Counted from the stretch's first letter, positions 19,720 through 29,074 are shown. The stretch is DNA of 64,000 bases from Bacteroidales bacterium (GCA_035647615.1 DASRND010000032.1:1-64000), one strand, 5' to 3'. The notes: generated by a model not told the origin, from the sequence alone. Numbers and translations are program-made.

Positions 19720-19790
19720 TTGTCCGCGAATTATCGCCAATGAAGCGAATTTTCGCTAGTTATTTTTCGTGTGAATTAGCGGAGGTTTTT
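19720..19790. repeat. Dispersed AT-rich repeat, copy D (short)
   Basis: TTGTCCGCGAATTATCGCC...GCGAATTTTCGCTAG...TTTTTCGTGTGAATTAGCGGAGG. It lacks the internal TTTAATTCGAGTGAATT segment of copies A and B. It begins 18 bases after the serpin stop. Confidence 0.7.
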
Positions 19791-19833
19791 TATCCTATTT
19801 GTCTGAATTCGTTCTAATAGCCTTTGCCTTAAA

Positions 19834-19841
19834 TAAATTTG
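19834..19841 (+). promoter_or_regulatory. Possible -7 element for the C10 protease gene
   Basis: TAAATTTG is a perfect TAnnTTTG. The predicted start near 19848 would give a leader of about 64 bases before the ATG at 19912. No convincing -33 box was found. Confidence 0.35.
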
Positions 19842-19911
19842 CCGTTTACTTTCCGGGAAATTGTTTATCACACGTTAGTTGATATATTTGATCTCTGAAA
19901 CATCCCGAAAT

Positions 19912-22374
19912 ATGAAACGATATTTTTTACATCTGTTGATTTTGTGTGCTTTTTGTATTCAAAGCCTCACGCTTATTTCACAAAATCTGGGGCAAAACGA
20001 AGCTACAAGCCTCGCCACATCTTTTTTTCAATCCAAATTAAACCAAACCGGGAATACCCGGACACTGACCGGAATCGCCCAATGCGACCTCAAATCTTCG
20101 GGAGAAAGGAATCTTTATTACATCATAAATTTTGAAGAGGGTGGATTTGTGATCCTATCCTCCGACAGAAGGTTTTATCCCATTCTGGCTTACGCTTTCG
20201 AAGGTAATTTTGAAATGGATAACGTTCCTGAAAATTGCAATACCTGGCTTGCCTCCTGGGAAAGACAGATTTCCTATGCACTCGAAAACGAGCATCTTTT
20301 GTTGCCAGATCATTCCAAAGCATGGGAAAATTTAACCACCGAAGGGCAAGCAGCAAAGGGTACCAAAGGAGTTGCGCCGCTGACTACCTGCAAATGGGCA
20401 CAGTCGGCACCACACAACCAAATGTGCCCTGCCGATCCCGATAGTTACGATGGCCATACGCCTGCCGGCTGCGTGGCAACAGCCATGTCGCAACTCATCT
20501 ATTATTACCGTTTTCCAATGTCGGGTGCTGGCACGGTGCTTTACACGCCGCCCTACAAATTAGGAATTTATGGTCCTCAGTATGTGAATTTTGCCGAAGC
20601 TGTTTACGACTGGCCTGCCATGACCGACCTGTGCCGCGAAACCAACGATGCCATAGCTCAGCTTTGCTATCACACGGGCGTATCTGTAAAAATGGGCTAC
20701 ATGCCCGAATCCTCCGGAGCCAATATCAACAACGTTAGTGCTGCGCTTTCTGCGCATTTCAACTATTTGGCCGATGATTTTATGGAACGGTCAGCGGCTG
20801 CAAATACTGAGGAATGGGTTGCTTTGCTCATCGCAAATCTCGATAATAGACAACCTGTTTTGTACCGAAGCTCGATGGGGTGGGGAGGTCATGTTTATCT
20901 GTGCGATGGCTACCAGGATTCTACACATTTTCATTTCAACTGGGGTTGGGGAGGTGCCTACAACGGTTATTTCTACATCGACAATCTTACGCCGGGAGGC
21001 ATCAATATCAATTCGGGGCAGGGCGCTATTTTTAATATCTATCCCGACACCACGCAGTTTGTGTTTCCGGTTTTTAATAGTAACAATGAAATGCTTACCA
21101 ATAATGTCGGCAGTTTTGAAGATGGGAGTGCTAATTTGAATTACCTGCCTGAAACCCACAATTCGTGGCTGATACAGCCCGACAACAGCGAGATCACCAA
21201 TATTTTGCTGGAGTTTACTTTTCTTGATACAGAAGCTGATGTTGATCAGATTCATATTTATGATGGTGTGTCGGCAGAGGCTCCGCTATTGGCCGTGGTG
21301 AGTGGCAACGATTTTCCGTTTTCATTCTACAGTTCGGGGTCGACGCTATTCGTAACTTTCGATTCGGATCATCAAAACCAAGCGCAGGGCTTTCATGCCA
21401 ATTATTATGGCTATCGCCTTCCCTTTTGTGAGGCAAGTCCGGTGCTGACCGAGCCTTTCGGCATGGTAGAAGATGGAAGCCGCTACCACCAATACACCGA
21501 CAACACCAATTGTGAATGGCTGATTGCCCCCGAGCTCTCTCCCGTCGATTCCATCGCTCAGCTTTCACTTCATTTTTATCAGTTTGATCTGGCCAATGGC
21601 GACACACTATTTATGTATGACGGGGAAAGCCCTCACGCTCCGCTGTTGGGTAAATTCACCGGAACCACTCGTCCCGACGATCTGATTACATCAGGCAACA
21701 AGCTGTTTTTGAATTTTATTACCGACAGTGCCGCTACCGGCCAGGGTTGGCGAGTGGGTTGGGATTACATCCTTCCGGAATATTGCGCCGACACGCTCCA
21801 TTATTCTGCTACTACGGATACGCTGACCGATGGCAGTGGCGAAAAAAATTACACCGAAAACACGGATTGTTATTTTTTAATTGAAGTTGCCGATGCCACA
21901 TACATCACCATCACTTTCACTGATTTTGAATTGGAAGTCGATTATGATTATCTCAAAATTTTCGATCCTTCTAATCCGAACCAGCCGCTCGATAAGTTTT
22001 CGGGCTTCTCGCTGCCACCCTCCAAAACCTATCCGGGCAATCGGTTGTTGCTGCATTTCCACAGCGATTACCGCGACAATTTCCAGGGGTGGCAGCTTGT
22101 TTATCAAGCCACTCCATCGGCAATCCCGGAGTTGGAAAACAGAATTACTGTTTACCCCAATCCGGTTTCAGATTTTCTGACCATCGACTGGCAGGTTCAA
22201 AACAGCTCAAATTTTTATTACCAAATTTATCATCCAAATGGAAGTGTGATGCGCTCGGGTGAGGCGGGTTCGATGCCGGCACAGATCGACCTTAGCGCTT
22301 TCGCACCGGGTATTTATTATCTCCACATTGTTTTTGATCAAACTGTTGTTACCAAAAAAATATTAAAACTTTAA
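19912..22374 (+). CDS. T9SS-secreted C10 (streptopain-like) cysteine protease with CUB-like domains
   Basis: 820 residues from the ATG at 19912, chosen because the signal peptide MKRYFLHLLILCAFC starts there. Order: a Spi-type pro-domain (about 26-150, with GGFVILSSDRRFYPILAYA), a C10 catalytic domain with nucleophile Cys187 (PAGCVATAM) and His327 (GGHVYLCDGY), followed by FNWGWGGAYNGYF. Then come three CUB-like beta domains at about 400-510, 520-630 and 640-745 (each with a SFEDGS/MVEDGS/LTDGSG start and a later ...F.S...GF/GW strand), and a T9SS sorting domain (ITVYPNPVSDFL...PGIYYLHIVF...KKILKL). C10 enzymes are secreted endopeptidases activated by removal of the pro-domain. Confidence 0.92.
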   Translation: MKRYFLHLLILCAFCIQSLTLISQNLGQNEATSLATSFFQSKLNQTGNTRTLTGIAQCDLKSSGERNLYYIINFEEGGFVILSSDRRFYPILAYAFEGNFEMDNVPENCNTWLASWERQISYALENEHLLLPDHSKAWENLTTEGQAAKGTKGVAPLTTCKWAQSAPHNQMCPADPDSYDGHTPAGCVATAMSQLIYYYRFPMSGAGTVLYTPPYKLGIYGPQYVNFAEAVYDWPAMTDLCRETNDAIAQLCYHTGVSVKMGYMPESSGANINNVSAALSAHFNYLADDFMERSAAANTEEWVALLIANLDNRQPVLYRSSMGWGGHVYLCDGYQDSTHFHFNWGWGGAYNGYFYIDNLTPGGININSGQGAIFNIYPDTTQFVFPVFNSNNEMLTNNVGSFEDGSANLNYLPETHNSWLIQPDNSEITNILLEFTFLDTEADVDQIHIYDGVSAEAPLLAVVSGNDFPFSFYSSGSTLFVTFDSDHQNQAQGFHANYYGYRLPFCEASPVLTEPFGMVEDGSRYHQYTDNTNCEWLIAPELSPVDSIAQLSLHFYQFDLANGDTLFMYDGESPHAPLLGKFTGTTRPDDLITSGNKLFLNFITDSAATGQGWRVGWDYILPEYCADTLHYSATTDTLTDGSGEKNYTENTDCYFLIEVADATYITITFTDFELEVDYDYLKIFDPSNPNQPLDKFSGFSLPPSKTYPGNRLLLHFHSDYRDNFQGWQLVYQATPSAIPELENRITVYPNPVSDFLTIDWQVQNSSNFYYQIYHPNGSVMRSGEAGSMPAQIDLSAFAPGIYYLHIVFDQTVVTKKILKL

Positions 22375-22385
22375 AAACACACATT

Positions 22386-24275
22386 ATGAAAACAAAATTA
22401 ACACTCCTCCTCAGCTTTGTTTTAATGGCTGGTTTGTATGGCTTCGCGCAGGGCGACAAAGCCCCGGTAGCCGTAAACGATTACGTGGAAGTTATGACTT
22501 TCGACACCATCGAGATTAAAGTTTTGGAAAACGATTTTGCTTACGAAAATCATCCTTTCAAAATCCATTTGGCTTTGGGTGGGAATAATGGCACCTTCGT
22601 TAAAACCGACACTTCCATTTTTTATAGTGCTAATCTCGGATTCGAGGGGTTGGATTCATTGATCTACAGCATCAAAGATTTGGAGAATAATCTGATTTCC
22701 AATATTGCCAAAGTTTACATTACAGTTAATGGTGGAACTTGGGTTATTGGTGGAGGTTACGATTATTTGGATGTCAATCAGGTAAGATGCAGGATTAACG
22801 CCCATGGCAATCAATTTTGGGATGTTAATTATGAAGATTTTATTAATTATGAAGTACCGGCAGGATCAGGGAAAAATAGTATTTTTTGTGAAGCATTATG
22901 GATTGGCGGCCTCGATGAGAATGATGTGCTTTGCCTCGCCGCCGAAAGATATCGGCAGAATGGAATTGACTTTTTTCCCGGACCTATCATGGATAGTCTG
23001 GCTTATTCCGCTGTTCCTGATTCGGTATGGAACAAGGTATGGAAATTATCGGCGTATGAAATTGCCTTTCATCGCCAGCATTGGCAGGACGAAGGCTACA
23101 AAGCCATAAAAAATATTACCCGATGGCCGGGCAACGGAGATGTAAGTCTCGGCCAGGCGGCGCAACTGGCGCCTTACTATGATTGGGATGGCGATGGCAT
23201 TTATGATCCTATGGCTGGCGATTTTCCGCTTATCAGAGGCGACCAAACGGTATTCACCCTCGTGAACGATGCGCGATATTTACACACCGAAACCGGTGGC
23301 AAAAAGTTGGGTATCGAAATACAAACCGCTTATTATGCCTACGACGAGCCGGGCGATTCGGCACTGAAATACACCACCTTTGCTGATCAGTACATCATCA
23401 ATCGCTCGCAACATACCTATCACGATGTGTATGCCGCCAACTTCGTGGATTTTGATTTGGGAAAAGCCGATGATGATTTCATTTGTAGCGATACCCTCCT
23501 CCATTCGGCTATTGTGTATAATGGCACAGCAGAGGATGGAACCGGTGGACCAGGAGAATATGGTGCGCACCCGCCGGCACAATCGTTCACCTGTCTTAGT
23601 TACCCAATGGATGCTTTTGTCTATTCTTCAAATTTTGGTGTTCCGCAGCCCATGACCGATCCATACAGCGACACGGAATATTATTCCTATTTACAAGCTT
23701 TGTGGAAAGATTCCACGGCATTTACTTATGGCGGCAACGGTTATGGAGGCGATCAAGTTGTAAAATATGTTTTTCCAGGTGACCCTGTGAGTGGCGAGGG
23801 ATGGACTGAAGCAAGCGCCGGCAACGCACCCGGCGATCGGCGGGGAGTAATAGTTTCGGGTCCGCACGATTTTAATCCCGGCGACACGCTGCATCTGGAA
23901 TATGCCCTGGTGTTTGCACGCGATTACGAGGGCGACAATCTTTCGAGCCTTGCTCTTTTGAAAGACCGAATTAAGGAGGTTCATGCTTTTTATCAAAATG
24001 CGCTTGGCATCGAAAAACCAGCGTCAACAGCCAAGACTGTAAATTTGTACCCCAATCCCTGCACCGACAAACTGTTTATAGACGCTTCACAATTTCCGAC
24101 TGGCACAACTATCAATTTCGCTGTTTTTGATATTCTTGGCAAACAGTGGATGCAATGCAAGCTCAGTCCGGAATCGGAAAATGTGGTTGATTTTAGCAAA
24201 ATCAATCCTGGAATTTATTTCATTCGAATAGTGGATGGAAAAAACAGCTACACTAAAAAAGTGATACGGAAATAA
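22386..24275 (+). CDS. T9SS-sorted surface protein, paralogue 1 of a tandem pair
   Basis: 629 residues. Signal peptide (MKTKLTLLLSFVLMAGLYGFAQ); an Ig/cadherin-like N-terminal domain (PVAVNDYVEVMTFDTIEIKVL, resembling tandem-95/Big_9 modules); a large central region with the aspartate-rich loop DWDGDGIYDPMAGD that could bind calcium; and a T9SS sorting domain (VNLYPNPCTDKLF...INPGIYFIRIVDG..YTKKVIRK). No enzyme family is recognised. It lies 11 bases after the C10 protease gene and may share its transcript. About 140 bases of its centre (23118-23259) are nearly identical to the next gene. Confidence 0.82.
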   Translation: MKTKLTLLLSFVLMAGLYGFAQGDKAPVAVNDYVEVMTFDTIEIKVLENDFAYENHPFKIHLALGGNNGTFVKTDTSIFYSANLGFEGLDSLIYSIKDLENNLISNIAKVYITVNGGTWVIGGGYDYLDVNQVRCRINAHGNQFWDVNYEDFINYEVPAGSGKNSIFCEALWIGGLDENDVLCLAAERYRQNGIDFFPGPIMDSLAYSAVPDSVWNKVWKLSAYEIAFHRQHWQDEGYKAIKNITRWPGNGDVSLGQAAQLAPYYDWDGDGIYDPMAGDFPLIRGDQTVFTLVNDARYLHTETGGKKLGIEIQTAYYAYDEPGDSALKYTTFADQYIINRSQHTYHDVYAANFVDFDLGKADDDFICSDTLLHSAIVYNGTAEDGTGGPGEYGAHPPAQSFTCLSYPMDAFVYSSNFGVPQPMTDPYSDTEYYSYLQALWKDSTAFTYGGNGYGGDQVVKYVFPGDPVSGEGWTEASAGNAPGDRRGVIVSGPHDFNPGDTLHLEYALVFARDYEGDNLSSLALLKDRIKEVHAFYQNALGIEKPASTAKTVNLYPNPCTDKLFIDASQFPTGTTINFAVFDILGKQWMQCKLSPESENVVDFSKINPGIYFIRIVDGKNSYTKKVIRK

Positions 24276-24301
24276 AATTAAAACTATAAAAAGCCTAAGC
24301 A

Positions 24302-26170
24302 ATGAAAACAAAATTGACACTCCTCTTCGGCCTTATTTTTTTTGTTTTAATAAATGGGTATTCGCAAGGAGACAAATCCCCTATTGCCGTTGATGATTAC
24401 GTCATAGTATCAATACTCGAAACCATCGAGATTATGATTTTGGAAAATGATTATACCTACGAAAATCATCCTTTTGAAATTCTCCATGTATTTGGTGGCA
24501 ATTATGGCACCTTCGTTAAAACCGACTCTTCCATTATTTACACTTCGGGTTTTGTAAGCGGGGTCATAGATTCATTGATTTATAAAATCAAAGACCTGGA
24601 GAATAATATGGTTTCGGATTTTGCCAAAGTTTACATAACGATTATTACTGAAAGTCATGATTATTTGGATATCAATGAGGTAAGATGCAGGATTCGTTCC
24701 TTTGGCCTGCAGTACTGGGATTTGGGTTATGAAAATTATGAAGTCCCGGCAGGATCGGGAAACTCAACTATTTTTTCCGGATCGGTGTGGATTGGCGGCC
24801 TCGATGAAAATGATACCCTTTGCCTCGCCGCCGACAAACATCGGTCTATTGGAATTGACTTTTCACCAGGACCTATCATGGATAGTCTGGGCTACGCTTC
24901 TGTCCCTGATAAAATATGGGAAAAAGTGTGGAAACTTTCATCGGATGAAATCGCTTACCATCGCCAGCATTGGCAGGATGAGGGCTACCAGGCCATAAGA
25001 AACATAACCCGATGGCCGGGCAACGGAGATGTAAGTCTCGGCCAGGCAGCGCAACTGGCACCTTACTATGATTGGGATGGCGATGGCATTTATGATCCTA
25101 TGGCTGGCGATTTTCCGCTTATCAGAGGCGACCAAACGGTGTTCACCATTGTGAATGATGACCGGGATGTGCACCTCAATACCGGTGGCAAAAAGTTGGG
25201 TGTCGAAATACAAACCGCTTATTACGCCTACGACGAGCCGGGCGATTCGGCGCTGAAATACACCACCTTTGCCGATCAATGCATCATCAATCGTTCGCAA
25301 ACCACCTACCATGATGTGTATGTCGCCAATGACATCAATTTTCTTTTGGGATACCCTCTTGATGATTTCCTTTGCAGCGATACCCTGCTCCATTCGGCTA
25401 TTGTGTATAATGGTGAAGTGCAGGATGGCGCCGGAGGACCGCATGAATATGGCGCGCACCCGCCGGCACAATCGTTTACCTGTCTTAATTACCCAATGGA
25501 TGCTTTTGTCTTTTTTTCTTATGATAGTGTTCCCGAGCCAATGACCTATCCACAAGTCGCCTCTGAGTACTATACATATTTACAGGCTTTGTGGAAGGAT
25601 TCCACTCCTTTTACTTACGGAGGAAATGGCTATGGAGGCGAACAAGTCGTAAAACATCTTTTTCCGGGCGACCCTGTGAGTGGCGAGGGATGGACTGAAG
25701 CAAGCGCCGGCAATGCACCCGGCGATCGGCGGGGAGTAATAGTTTCGGGGCCGCACGATTTTAATCCCGGCGACACGCTGCACATGGAGTACGCCCTGGT
25801 GTTTGCACGCGATTACGAAGGCGACAACCTTTCAAGTGTCGCACTTTTAAAAACCAGAATTCAGGAAGTCAGAGATTTTTATCAAAATGCGCTTGGCATC
25901 GAAAAGCCAGCGTCAACAGCCATGACTTTAAATTTGTATCCCAATCCCTTTACCGACAAACTGTTTATAGACGCTTCACAATTTCCAACTGGCACCGCCA
26001 TAGATTTTGCTGTTTTTGATATTCTTGGCAAACAGTTGATGCAAGGCAAACTCCATCCGGAAACGGAAAATGTGGTTGATTTCAGCAAAATCAATCCCGG
26101 TATTTATTTCATCAGAATTGTGGATGGCAAAAATAGCTACACCAAAAAAGTGGTTCGTGGGGAAAGGTAG
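24302..26170 (+). CDS. T9SS-sorted surface protein, paralogue 2 of a tandem pair
   Basis: 622 residues with the same architecture as its upstream neighbour: signal peptide (MKTKLTLLFGLIFFVLINGYSQ), Ig-like N-terminal domain, DWDGDGIYDP loop and T9SS tail (LNLYPNPFTDKLF...NPGIYFIRIVDG). The two diverge clearly at the N-terminal domain but match almost base for base around 25008-25149 and 25680-25790, which suggests duplication followed by partial gene conversion. 26 bases separate the genes. Function unknown; export to the cell surface is well supported by the tail. Confidence 0.82.
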   Translation: MKTKLTLLFGLIFFVLINGYSQGDKSPIAVDDYVIVSILETIEIMILENDYTYENHPFEILHVFGGNYGTFVKTDSSIIYTSGFVSGVIDSLIYKIKDLENNMVSDFAKVYITIITESHDYLDINEVRCRIRSFGLQYWDLGYENYEVPAGSGNSTIFSGSVWIGGLDENDTLCLAADKHRSIGIDFSPGPIMDSLGYASVPDKIWEKVWKLSSDEIAYHRQHWQDEGYQAIRNITRWPGNGDVSLGQAAQLAPYYDWDGDGIYDPMAGDFPLIRGDQTVFTIVNDDRDVHLNTGGKKLGVEIQTAYYAYDEPGDSALKYTTFADQCIINRSQTTYHDVYVANDINFLLGYPLDDFLCSDTLLHSAIVYNGEVQDGAGGPHEYGAHPPAQSFTCLNYPMDAFVFFSYDSVPEPMTYPQVASEYYTYLQALWKDSTPFTYGGNGYGGEQVVKHLFPGDPVSGEGWTEASAGNAPGDRRGVIVSGPHDFNPGDTLHMEYALVFARDYEGDNLSSVALLKTRIQEVRDFYQNALGIEKPASTAMTLNLYPNPFTDKLFIDASQFPTGTAIDFAVFDILGKQLMQGKLHPETENVVDFSKINPGIYFIRIVDGKNSYTKKVVRGER

Positions 26171-26188
26171 TCGCGGCATGAGCAAGGT

Positions 26189-26839
26189 TTAACAATGATC
26201 GTCCCCGCATCCACAGGCTAAAGTTTTGTGGCTTGCTTTTTCGAGTGCTTCCCTTCCTTCTCTGTAGGCAAACCAGGCAATGGCCAACGAGCCTGCCACA
26301 TCGATATAGCTGATCCCGAACACTTCATACAAGCCGCTTGCTGCCAGCAAAATAATGCTTAGGTAAAAACAGGTTTTGGTACAATTGGCATCCGCAACAA
26401 TGGCGTCGGAGTTAAGTCGGACACCGATTTTCTTTTTGTATGTCATCAAAAACCACATGGTAGCAATGCTAATGGAAGAAATGATGATGCCGGCCAGCGT
26501 GGAGGTAGGCGTATTACCTTGTATCAAATTAACAACCGATCCCAGCACCAGCCCGGCTGTCAAAAGAAAAAAACTGAAACCGGTAACACGCAAGGCAGTT
26601 CTTTCAAACCGATCGCGCGATGCCGGATCGGTACCAAATCTTTTCATGCGTATCACCAAGTGCAGTATGCCGATACCCGAGATTACCTCCACAAAACTAT
26701 CTACGCCAAAACCAAGCAGTGCAAGCGTTTCATCGCCCAGCCCATAGTAAATCGAAACAAGGCCTTCGGCAAGATTGTACACAATGGTAACAATGCTGAG
26801 AATCAGTGCGGTATTTGTCAGTTTCCTTTGGTCGTTCAT
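26189..26839 (-). CDS. CDF-like cation transporter lacking the cytoplasmic domain
   Basis: 216 residues with about five to six transmembrane helices and the cation diffusion facilitator layout: NLAEGLVSIYYGLGDET in helix 1-2, Asp in GFGVDSFVEVISG (metal-site helix), and a later SDAIVADANCT helix start. It stops where the C-terminal cytoplasmic metal-sensing domain of CDF proteins (about 80 residues) would begin, ending instead in a Cys/His-rich tail CGCGDDHC that could bind a soft or transition metal. The substrate cannot be assigned. Convergent with the T9SS paralogue, 18 bases apart. Confidence 0.75.
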   Translation of the reverse strand: MNDQRKLTNTALILSIVTIVYNLAEGLVSIYYGLGDETLALLGFGVDSFVEVISGIGILHLVIRMKRFGTDPASRDRFERTALRVTGFSFFLLTAGLVLGSVVNLIQGNTPTSTLAGIIISSISIATMWFLMTYKKKIGVRLNSDAIVADANCTKTCFYLSIILLAASGLYEVFGISYIDVAGSLAIAWFAYREGREALEKASHKTLACGCGDDHC

Positions 26840-26947
26840 TTATTAAAGTTGCTTTGTACGTCAGCTCATCTGATTGATAAACTTTATAAACACTTGCAAA
26901 AAGAAAAAGGCAATTACAAATCACATTGTAACTGCCAGATCCTCTTG

Positions 26948-27020
26948 TTGCCCGACCAGGGATCGAACCTGGACTCTTCTGATTCAGAGTCAGACGTGTT
27001 GCCAATTACACCATCGGGCA
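26948..27020 (-). tRNA. tRNA-Gln(CTG)
   Basis: Cloverleaf read from the minus strand: acceptor TGCCCGA/TCGGGCA, D-arm, anticodon arm TCTGA-CTCTGAA-TCAGA with anticodon CUG, and T-arm CCAGGTTCGATCCCTGG. The CCA end is not encoded. Confidence 0.92.
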
Positions 27021-27041
27021 TGATGTTTTTTTTGACGGCGG

Positions 27042-27073
27042 CAAAAATAAATCTTTTTAATCATCACCCTAAA
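27042..27073 (-). promoter_or_regulatory. Promoter of tRNA-Gln
   Basis: On the minus strand a TTTA box (27073-27070), a 20-base spacer and a perfect -7 TATTTTTG (27049-27042). It ends 22 bases before the first tRNA base. Confidence 0.5.
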
Positions 27074-27238
27074 TAAATCTTTAAAAAAACCCTGCCACCT
27101 TTCGACAGCGGGGATTTTAAAACACAAATTAGAAATGCGAACAGGTGTAGAATGTAGTTCTAAGCCAGAACATCTCTACTTTTCGCTTCAGCGTCTTCAC
27201 TCATTTTGAATGAAAATCCGCTTTTCGCGAAAGCGTTT

Positions 27239-28729
27239 TTATCTAAAAATAATCTTCTTTGTAATTTCTCTCTCTGCAAAAGTAATTTTCAAAAACGCAA
27301 TTCCCTGGTAGGTTTCTTTTAAGAATACTTTAAAACCATGGCTTTGTTTATCAATATTAATAGCAATCAATCGTCCGGCGGCATCGAAAAGTTGAAGCTC
27401 TGAAACTGATGAGTCCGAGATTTCAGAGCTTTCTATTTCGACAAAAAAACTGCGTGTAGCCGGATTTGGAAATATATGGGTTATAATTGCAGGGCGCAAA
27501 GTTGCAGGCTCGCTGATCCCGACGGGTTCAGCAATCGGTAGATAAGTTACCAGGCCTAATGTTGGGTCGTCGGGTTGATGAAAAATATGCGATTCCACGC
27601 TGTCGATGTTGGTGGTTCCCCAATGATTGTTTTGGGCCATGATGTCGTTGGGGGTATTGTTATAAAGATCATAAACCTCTCCTTCGTTGCCATTGCCATA
27701 AATTACATTTTCGCCGGGATTGTAGTCTGCGCTGTCCAGCTGGCCAATGTTGGGTGCGGGCGTGCCTTGCAGGCTGATGCCCCAAAGGTTGCCTGTGATT
27801 GTATTTCCGGTAATGATGGCTTGGTTGGTTTCGTTGCCGTTTATATTAATCCCGCTTCCGCCCAGCATCGGTAGGTTTTGGGTGTTGTTATCCTTAATTT
27901 CGTTGCCACGCACCAGCACCCCGAGGTTGTTGCCAAATACGGTGATACCATAGCGATTGTTAAAAATATCGTTGTCTTCGATGCGTGCGGCAACACTCCC
28001 GCCAGCAAGCGTAGTAATAGCGATGCCACCAGCCCTAAAGTTGTCAGGGTTGCCTTCGATGGTATTGCCGATGATGCGGATGCTATCGGCGCCGGAGGTT
28101 CCCAGGTTAATCTGCGGCGTATTGCCATTGGCGGCCACATTGTATCTTATCTCACAATTGATGATTTGTGGCGAAGCGTTGCCATTGGCTGCCGACATCA
28201 CCGCCGGGCCATCGTTGTAAGTGAAGTTGCAAAGCGTAATCACCGGAACACTCCCCGAAACATTAATAGTACCTGTGGTGTATTGCTGATCAAACTCGGT
28301 AAAATCGCAAAAAGTAAAAGCCACATCCGAGGACAGCAGCCTGATGCCGCCAGCTTTTTTAAAATATGTGTCGTAAAACGATGAGCCGGAACTATTGTCA
28401 AAACGAAACCCCCGAAAATGATCATTTTGCGCTTTAAAAAGCACGATGCCACTTAGCGGATTAACGATCATCGTCCCGTTAACGGTGACGAGTACGTTGT
28501 CGGCCATATTGATTTCTGCATCGAAGATGATGCTCAGCGTATCCGTTGCCGAAAGCGTTACATCCTGATGAAAGGAGTATTGCCCGTTTGGATCAAACGT
28601 CACCGCACCAGACGAATATTCCACCAGGTCGTCGATGGTAAAATGCATGCCGTTGCCGGGCGTGGCGTATTGCGCGTTAATGACCAATGCCGATAATAGC
28701 ATTGCAAAAAGAAAGAATAGTTTTTTCAT
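27239..28729 (-). CDS. T9SS-secreted right-handed beta-helix protein
   Basis: 496 residues. Signal peptide (MKKLFFLFAMLLSALVINAQ), then a long run of parallel beta-helix repeats rich in N.I..N, G..I and NNRYGI-type turns (residues about 120-370, for example ITGNTITGNLWGISL), as in pectin-lyase-fold proteins. The C-terminal T9SS domain contains HIFPNPATRSFFVEIES and ends ..REITKKIIFR. No catalytic set of a defined lyase or hydrolase is visible, so an adhesive or carbohydrate-binding role is as likely as an enzyme. Monocistronic. Confidence 0.83.
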   Translation of the reverse strand: MKKLFFLFAMLLSALVINAQYATPGNGMHFTIDDLVEYSSGAVTFDPNGQYSFHQDVTLSATDTLSIIFDAEINMADNVLVTVNGTMIVNPLSGIVLFKAQNDHFRGFRFDNSSGSSFYDTYFKKAGGIRLLSSDVAFTFCDFTEFDQQYTTGTINVSGSVPVITLCNFTYNDGPAVMSAANGNASPQIINCEIRYNVAANGNTPQINLGTSGADSIRIIGNTIEGNPDNFRAGGIAITTLAGGSVAARIEDNDIFNNRYGITVFGNNLGVLVRGNEIKDNNTQNLPMLGGSGININGNETNQAIITGNTITGNLWGISLQGTPAPNIGQLDSADYNPGENVIYGNGNEGEVYDLYNNTPNDIMAQNNHWGTTNIDSVESHIFHQPDDPTLGLVTYLPIAEPVGISEPATLRPAIITHIFPNPATRSFFVEIESSEISDSSVSELQLFDAAGRLIAINIDKQSHGFKVFLKETYQGIAFLKITFAEREITKKIIFR

Positions 28730-28820
28730 AATTTATAAATTTGAATTGTGAATTTTGCAAAGCACAGATGACAAAAATAGGGGAAAAATGCAAGATGCGT
28801 TTTGCAAAATCTGATGGAAC

Positions 28821-28970
28821 GTAGAGACGCACGGCCGTGCGTCTGTGCATGCCGAATATGATGCCCAAATGGCAAAATGCAGAAACGCACTGCCGTGCGT
28901 CGGCACATGCCGAATATGATGTCCAAATGGACAAAATGCAAAGACGCGATGCATCGCGTCTGTTGCATTG
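28821..28970. repeat. Three-unit array of palindromic repeats
   Basis: Three units of about 58-59 bases. Each has a palindrome followed by a conserved spacer (ATGCCGAATATGATG.CCAAATGG.CAAAATGC in units 1 and 2). Palindromes: 28825-28844 (20 bases, perfect, core ACGGCCGT), 28885-28900 (6-bp stem ACGCAC/GTGCGT) and 28942-28961 (20 bases, perfect, core GATGCATC). The spacers are conserved while the stems differ, the reverse of a CRISPR. GACGC...GCGTC palindromes of this type recur in intergenic DNA of Bacteroidota and cyanobacteria. Confidence 0.75.
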
Positions 28971-28996
28971 CGAAAAATCGGCGTGCATCATCCCGA

Positions 28997-29026
28997 TTTC
29001 TCCAACGGTGATAATTATTAGTTTTG
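28997..29026 (+). promoter_or_regulatory. Promoter of the PurF-like gene
   Basis: TTTC (28997-29000), an 18-base spacer, then TAGTTTTG (29019-29026), a perfect -7. The predicted start near 29033 lies downstream of the longest possible ORF start (29024) and so supports the ATG at 29075. Confidence 0.5.
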
Positions 29027-29074
29027 CCGCAATGGATATTTCGTCATCGGACGGCCAAAAAGGAAAACAAAAGC

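Noticed and set aside
28821..28970. Possible CRISPR array
   Set aside because: Only three units; the parts between palindromes are conserved and the palindromes vary, opposite to CRISPR, and no cas genes are present.
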